From JALZOC01 sp031361295 (lineage in GTDB: Bacteria > Acidobacteriota > Vicinamibacteria > Vicinamibacterales > 2-12-FULL-66-21): a stretch of DNA of 64,000 nt. Position numbers and translations under genes: made by a program. Under the pieces are notes generated by a model. The model had not been told where the DNA came from and did no database searches. It saw nothing but the letters and a program-made list of their open reading frames with translations. Positions 61,480 to 64,000 of this stretch are shown here, in pieces. The stretch covers positions 42,973 to 106,972 of the forward strand of contig JANMCN010000133.1 of NCBI GenBank assembly GCA_031361295.1. The letters are read 5' to 3'. Numbering within the stretch: the stretch's first letter is position 1; each line of letters starts with the position of its first letter.

Positions 61480-61896
61480 TCAGTACAGCCGGTAGAGCAT
61501 CACGTAGACGATGACGCCGGTGACCGATACGTACAGCCAGATGGGAAACGTCCAGCGGGCGATCGCGACATGGCGGTCGAAACGGGCCCGCAGCCCTCGG
61601 CTGAGCGTGATCATCGCGAGTGGGGGTACGGTCGCGGCCAGGATCACATGACTGATCAGGATCGCGAAGTAGACCATCCGGATCGGTCCCCGCCCCGGGA
61701 ATGGCTTCGATCCGATGTTGGCGTGATAAATCACGTAGGAGGTGAGAAAGAGCGTGGACACCACGCACGCGCTGATCATGGCGGCCCTGTGGAGGCGCAC
61801 CCGCCCCCTCCTGATCCAGGTGTAGCCAATCAGGAGCAGAACACCGGACGTCGCGTTGAGCGACGCGTTGAGGAGCGGCAGGTCAGACAGCGTCAA
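61480..61896 (-). CDS. DUF420 membrane protein
   Basis: A 138-residue protein with four membrane helices. DUF420 motifs are LNATSGVLLLIGY, HRAAMISACVVSTLFLTSYVIYH (with conserved His), HVILAATVPPLAMITL and RWTFPIWLYVSVTGVIVYVMLY. DUF420 members such as CtaM act in cytochrome oxidase maturation in Bacillus. Follows ctaB by 25 bases on the same strand, consistent with that. Confidence 0.88.
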   Translation of the reverse strand: MTLSDLPLLNASLNATSGVLLLIGYTWIRRGRVRLHRAAMISACVVSTLFLTSYVIYHANIGSKPFPGRGPIRMVYFAILISHVILAATVPPLAMITLSRGLRARFDRHVAIARWTFPIWLYVSVTGVIVYVMLYRLY

Positions 61897-61921
61897 CGGC
61901 AGGCTCGGACACGCGCCGCTA

Positions 61922-62815
61922 TCACGAGCGGCCCGCGATCATCATGAGCCACAGCACGGGCAGGTAGAGGATGGACCCGAAAAACAGCCGCCTCGCATCG
62001 GACACCTTGCGTGTGCGCGCGAACTTCACGGTGAGACCCAGGAAGAGGAGCGAGAGCACCAGCGCGGCGACGAAGTACACCGTCCCGGTCATCCCGATGA
62101 GCGTGGGCGCCAGGCTCACCGGCAGCAGCGCCAGACAATACAGCATGGCCTGGCGACCCGTGCTCCGGCCATCGGGTTCCACCACCGGCAGCATCGGGAA
62201 GCCCGCGCGGGCGTAGTCCTCGCGATAGATCCACGCGATCGCGAGAAAGTGCGGGAGCTGCCAGAGAAACACGATGGAGAAGAGCACCCACGCGCCGCGC
62301 GCGAGGCCGCCGCTGGCGGCCGCCCAACCGATGACAGGCGGCAGCGCGCCGGGGATCGCGCCGACAACGGTCGAGAAGGACGATCGGCGCTTCAACGGCG
62401 TGTAAATCGCCGCATACGTGACGAGCGTCGCGAGGGCGACCATCGCCGACAGCCCATTGACGCCAGCGGCGAGGATCGCCAGCCCCGCGATCGACGTTGC
62501 GGCGGCGAACACCAGCGACTCGCCCGGCTGCAGCCGGCCATCGGGAACGGGCCGCATCCGCGTCCGGCGCATCAGCCCATCCGATTTGCGCTCGATCACC
62601 TGGTTGAACGCCGACGCGCCGCTCGCGACGAGCGCGGTGCCGGCCACCGTGAACACGATGCGCCCGGCATCCGAAATGTCCCCCCCGGCCATCACGTAGC
62701 CCACGAGGGAGGACGCGACGACCAGCAGATTGAGGCGGGGCTTCGCGAGCGCGACGAAGTCGGTCGTGCGGCTTCTCGCCTGCGGGAGAGCGACGGCCTC
62801 GGCGCCGCTTTTCAC
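61922..62815 (-). CDS. ctaB: Protoheme IX farnesyltransferase (heme O synthase)
   Basis: A 297-residue membrane prenyltransferase that farnesylates heme B to heme O for cytochrome oxidase. Start at GTG 62815, overlapping the ctaA stop by four bases; the 63049 frame start is inside ctaA. The two Asp-rich motifs are FNQVIERKSDGLMRRTRMRPVP and YREDYARAGFPMLPVVE, with YTPLKRRS. Nine membrane helices expected. Operon with ctaA and DUF420. Confidence 0.95.
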   Translation of the reverse strand: MKSGAEAVALPQARSRTTDFVALAKPRLNLLVVASSLVGYVMAGGDISDAGRIVFTVAGTALVASGASAFNQVIERKSDGLMRRTRMRPVPDGRLQPGESLVFAAATSIAGLAILAAGVNGLSAMVALATLVTYAAIYTPLKRRSSFSTVVGAIPGALPPVIGWAAASGGLARGAWVLFSIVFLWQLPHFLAIAWIYREDYARAGFPMLPVVEPDGRSTGRQAMLYCLALLPVSLAPTLIGMTGTVYFVAALVLSLLFLGLTVKFARTRKVSDARRLFFGSILYLPVLWLMMIAGRS

Positions 62816-63864
62816 GGCCGGCCCTCGCGTCCGGCCTCGAGGTGTACTCCACGCGCCTGACTTCCCACGTCGAACTCCGAGCGCAGCATGGTGTATCGGG
62901 CACCGGACACGTCGACCCGGGCGCCACGAATCGCCCTGGCGTCGATGACCGGCTTGAACGCGCGCAATGTCAGGATGAGAGAAGTGCCCAGGACGAGTGC
63001 ACCGTTCACGACATGGAGCGTGTTGATGAACGGCTGGAGAGCGGACCACACCACGAAAGCCCCCAGCGTCGCCTGGAGGAGCGCGAGCATGACGAGGAGC
63101 GCCGCCGGCCGGACGAGCTCCCGCGCGTCGCGGTGACGCCGGTACACACAGGCAGCCGTCGTGAGGATGGCCGCGACGACGGCAAGTGCGCCGACGCGAT
63201 GCGCAAAATGGATGGCGATGGCCCCCGACCAGGCTGGCGGCACGATGTGACCAGAAGCGAGCGGAAACGTCGGGATCGCCAGCCCGGCTCCCGTGTGCCG
63301 CATCGTCGCACCCAGCAGAATCTGCACGTATACCAGACCGGTCGTCGCGCCAGCGATTCGCCGAAGAGACCCATCGTCCGAGGCGGGCGCGTCGTCACGC
63401 CAGCCCGGTGACGTGACGAGCGCCAGGCTGAGCGTGATGCAGAAGAACAGCTGCGCAAGGGCCGCGTGCCCGATCGACACGGCGGGAGGCAGGAAGAGGA
63501 GCACCGTGATGCCGCCGAGGAGCCCCTGGAGAATCACGGCGCCGAGGGCCGCGAACCCCAGCCGCCGCACCCATGGCCGCCGCTCGACCCGCCAGGTCCA
63601 GATCGCCAGGATGATGGTGAGGAATCCCACCGTGCTCGCGATCAGCCGATGCCCATGCTCGTAAAAGATCCCGCCGACCCACTTGTCGAACGGAAACGAG
63701 AACATGGACCAGCCGTATGTCGTCGGCCAGTCGGGGACTGAGAGCCCGGACCCCGTGCTCGTCACCATGCCGCCGGCGGTGATGAGCAGGAGTGTGGCGA
63801 CGACGACGAGCTTCGTGTATCGATGCAGCCAGATCATGTTCCCTGCAGTCAGCGGTTGAGACAT
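62812..63864 (-). CDS. ctaA: Heme A synthase (COX15/CtaA)
   Basis: A 350-residue membrane enzyme that oxidises heme O to heme A. His ligands appear in WVGGIFYEHGHRLIAS, VSIGHAALAQLFF, AIHFAHRVGAL and INTLHVVNGALVL. The opening GGMVTSTGSGLSVPDWPTTYG is the family signature. C-terminal tail after about residue 300 is hydrophilic and unusually long. First gene of ctaA-ctaB-DUF420 in the window. Confidence 0.95.
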   Translation of the reverse strand: MSQPLTAGNMIWLHRYTKLVVVATLLLITAGGMVTSTGSGLSVPDWPTTYGWSMFSFPFDKWVGGIFYEHGHRLIASTVGFLTIILAIWTWRVERRPWVRRLGFAALGAVILQGLLGGITVLLFLPPAVSIGHAALAQLFFCITLSLALVTSPGWRDDAPASDDGSLRRIAGATTGLVYVQILLGATMRHTGAGLAIPTFPLASGHIVPPAWSGAIAIHFAHRVGALAVVAAILTTAACVYRRHRDARELVRPAALLVMLALLQATLGAFVVWSALQPFINTLHVVNGALVLGTSLILTLRAFKPVIDARAIRGARVDVSGARYTMLRSEFDVGSQARGVHLEAGREGRP

Positions 63865-63905
63865 GGACGGGCAACCCCGGCTTTCGCGCCTGACGTCCGG
63901 ACGGT

Positions 63906-64000
63906 CTAGTAGCCGGCCGGCGCCGGCGCCTTGAACGAGAACGAGATCTCGGCCGCCTGCTTCACCGACAGTGTCACCTTCTGTGTCTGGGTTTCGAGCT
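63906..64000 (-). CDS. C-terminal fragment of an unidentified protein (cut by window edge)
   Basis: About 30 residues at the C-terminus of a gene that continues beyond the window, ending KQAAEISFSFKAPAPAGY. The strand pattern resembles the last part of a carboxypeptidase-regulatory-like beta domain, but this is too little to name. It ends about 40 bases before the ctaA start. Confidence 0.45.
   Translation of the reverse strand, partial: LETQTQKVTLSVKQAAEISFSFKAPAPAGY

Overview
The window is uniformly GC-rich, densely coded chromosomal DNA with genes on both strands and no insertion sequence, phage gene, CRISPR array, rRNA or tRNA that I could find. The gene mix suggests an aerobic, heterotrophic Gram-negative bacterium, most likely an acidobacterium of the Vicinamibacteria type: Tad pilus genes, an NtrC-type regulator, the HpnCDE squalene route, many lipoproteins, carboxypeptidase-regulatory/TPR proteins, class C beta-lactamase-like hydrolases and heme A synthesis. 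This placement is an inference from gene content only.

Layout. 1-3.9 kb: end of a Tad pilus operon (tadB, tadC), a DUF192 protein, an AAA+ ATPase and a membrane methyltransferase. 3.9-5.2 kb: Smr protein, queF and an HU-type protein. 5.2-12.3 kb, all on the minus strand: an NtrC-family response regulator, then a candidate RiPP operon (radical SAM/SPASM enzyme, three 28-31-residue peptides, a family 5 peptide-binding lipoprotein and a dCache/HAMP histidine kinase). 12.3-16.9 kb: lipoamide dehydrogenase, 2-oxoacid dehydrogenase E2, lipB and an ECF sigma factor. 16.9-22.2 kb: a malate-dehydrogenase-like protein lacking catalytic residues, an SDR, a kinase-like protein with degraded motifs, a receiver-like protein, an MBL hydrolase, an FHA protein and an orphan PntA. 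22.2-31.9 kb: secreted hydrolase, YgfZ, cation/proton antiporter, LacD-type aldolase, thiI, and hpnC-hpnD-hpnE. 31.9-47.7 kb: housekeeping and repair genes (pduO, mutY plus a Nudix gene, def, a tandem ThyX-like fusion, rhodanese, M20 dipeptidase, ROK kinase, GDP-fucose synthase, aminotransferase, SirB1, HAD, DUF1684). 47.7-54.3 kb: a beta-oxidation operon (FadN-type, two alpha/beta hydrolases, thiolase, acyl-CoA dehydrogenase), divergent from a CsoR-type repressor. 54.9-60.1 kb: three secreted proteins, including a fusion of a serine beta-lactamase-like domain to a NamZ (DUF1343) muramidase. 60.2-64 kb: a diguanylate cyclase and the heme A synthesis genes ctaA-ctaB-DUF420.

The most interesting part is 8.6-12.3 kb. 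Two of the peptide genes differ at seven synonymous codons but only two amino acids, so the peptides themselves are under selection. A radical SAM maturase, a peptide-binding lipoprotein, a sensor kinase, an NtrC-type regulator and a sigma54-like element upstream of the maturase together suggest a modified-peptide signalling circuit. Two patterns recur across the window: -10-like hexamers 6-8 bases before start codons (leaderless transcription), and degenerate CTTCAGC- or GAACCC-type repeats confined to gene junctions.
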